Below are positions 63,114 through 64,000 of a stretch of 64,000 bases of DNA, piece after piece; positions within the stretch are counted from its first letter, which is position 1; each line of letters begins with the position of its first letter. Location of the stretch: contig NZ_CP038273.1 in the NCBI RefSeq assembly GCF_004571175.1, positions 1,674,001 to 1,738,000 on the forward strand, given 5' to 3'. The position numbers and the translations under genes are program-made. The stretch is from Legionella israelensis. GTDB lineage: Bacteria > Pseudomonadota > Gammaproteobacteria > Legionellales > Legionellaceae. The notes under the pieces were generated by a model, which was given only the letters and a program-made list of their open reading frames with translations, was not told the origin of the DNA and ran no database searches.

Positions 63114-64000
63114 TTAGAAAATGGCCGTCTGGAAAAACAACTTTACGCATCAGCTTTTATTATCGAGGAGTGCGCTGTTTTGAGCCACTTAAACTTGAAG
63201 CTACCGCAGCTAATATAAAATATGCTGAGCGCCTACGTGGTGAGATTTTAAATGCAATTGAACGCGGTACTTTTTCTTATCCTGATTACTTCCCTAATTC
63301 CAAACGCGCTCATATCTTTGGGCATGTGCAATCTAAAATCACCATTGGTGAATTACTCCGAGAATTTTTAATCGAGGCAAAATCAACCAAAGAAGCTAGT
63401 ACCTACCGTGGTTATAAGCGGGTTTGTGATGGGCATCTATTACCAATGTTCGATAAAGTTGAAGTACAAGATTTACAACCAGCCATACTCAGAAAATGGA
63501 TCAGAGGACTTAACTGCACCACAAAAACGGTGGCAAATATTTTAACTCCCCTACGGGCGGTCATCGAACAAGCCTTGGTTGATCAATATATCAAAGAAAA
63601 TCCCCTAAACAGCATTATTGTTGATAAGTTACTAAACAAAGAAACCAAAAAAAGCGACTATAAGCCTGATCCATTCAGTGTGGATGAAATCAACGCCATA
63701 TTAAATGAATCAGAGGGTCAAGTGCGATTACTGTTTCAATTTGCATTTTTTACAGGATTACGCGTATCTGAACTGATTGGGTTGAGATGGGAGGACGTAG
63801 ACTGGCAAAATCAGATTATTCATGTTGAGGAAACCATTGTATACAAGGAAGCAAAAGGCCCAAAAACAGAAGCAGGCGTTCGAGATGTCCTTTTATTGCC
63901 TCCAGCATTAGAAGCATTGGAACAACAAAAGCAATACACTTTTTCACAAAAAGGAAGAGTATTTCATAACCCGCAAACTAATAAGCCATGGGAAACTTCA
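63059..64000 (+). CDS. Tyrosine-type integrase, 3' end beyond the window
   Basis: 314 codons are visible from ATG 63059, with no stop. The N-terminal Arm-type DNA-binding part is MGGKRRSSDTPKSANGV, then KTTLRISFYYRGVRCFEPL. A core-binding SAM-like segment follows (ITIGELLREFLIEAKSTKEA, then STYRGYKRVCDGHLLPMFDK). The catalytic domain begins with the first Arg motif FFTGLRVSELIGLRWEDVDW. The His-x-x-Arg and Tyr motifs are off the right edge. It overlaps the excisionase gene. It marks the start of an integrative element extending right. Confidence 0.88.
   Translation, partial: MGGKRRSSDTPKSANGVIVRKWPSGKTTLRISFYYRGVRCFEPLKLEATAANIKYAERLRGEILNAIERGTFSYPDYFPNSKRAHIFGHVQSKITIGELLREFLIEAKSTKEASTYRGYKRVCDGHLLPMFDKVEVQDLQPAILRKWIRGLNCTTKTVANILTPLRAVIEQALVDQYIKENPLNSIIVDKLLNKETKKSDYKPDPFSVDEINAILNESEGQVRLLFQFAFFTGLRVSELIGLRWEDVDWQNQIIHVEETIVYKEAKGPKTEAGVRDVLLLPPALEALEQQKQYTFSQKGRVFHNPQTNKPWETS

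Overview
The window is AT-rich bacterial chromosomal DNA that reads as an accessory region of a Legionella species. I base this on several genes for eukaryotic-like proteins of the kind Dot/Icm type IV effectors are made of: F-box proteins, a YopT/AvrPphB-type cysteine protease, a SidE-family phosphodiesterase gene, Sel1-repeat proteins and coiled-coil membrane proteins. These sit among insertion sequences and decayed genes. The species cannot be named from the sequence alone. No rRNA, complete tRNA or CRISPR array is present.

Layout. 1-5.1 kb: the end of a SulP anion transporter, a GGDEF remnant, a C58-like protease, a coiled-coil/membrane protein and a Sel1-like protein. 5.3-20.8 kb: mostly metabolic and housekeeping accessory genes (choloylglycine hydrolase, AI-2E-family permease, beta-lactamase-fold protein, TfoX-N protein, DUF4239 protein, polysaccharide deacetylase plus NTF2-like pair, EamA transporter, ELM1-like protein, GFA protein, GNAT, DUF4169 protein, AadA-like adenylyltransferase, DUF5993/DsbB pair). 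Between them lie short remnants of ExoD, cupin, GNAT and metallophosphoesterase genes. 20-32.3 kb: two inverted, partly deleted copies of one block flank an ISAs1 element, two broken RhuM genes, a complete IS66 element, a 3' tRNA-Gln fragment and an F-box gene. 32.3-34.2 kb: a TumE/TumA toxin-antitoxin locus whose toxin gene is split by an IS5-family element, followed by a GIY-YIG remnant. 34.5-40.0 kb: a SidE-family gene in pieces, with many frameshifts and one IS481 insertion. 40.7-45.6 kb: a methyltransferase-like protein, a large protein with a RasGAP-like segment, and a class I terpene synthase. 46.4-58.8 kb: F-box proteins (one with a C-terminal CaaX box, one with two F-box modules), a Sel1-repeat protein and unknown proteins, separated by transposase remnants and a MITE. 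58.9-61.4 kb: an IS256 element split by the second IS481 copy. 61.4-64.0 kb: the left end of an integrative element (S24-type repressor with three operators, small regulator, excisionase, tyrosine integrase running off the window).

How it fits together. The presumed effector genes are mostly single transcription units and many lack a clear Shine-Dalgarno sequence. The IS elements with intact ends (ISAs1, IS66, IS5, two IS481) all have matching target duplications, so they are recent insertions into an already decaying region. The items most worth following are the terpene synthase and its RasGAP-like neighbour, the C58-like protease, the F-box/CaaX protein, the double F-box protein and the SidE-family gene, which has a recognisable PDE domain but no visible N-terminal deubiquitinase.
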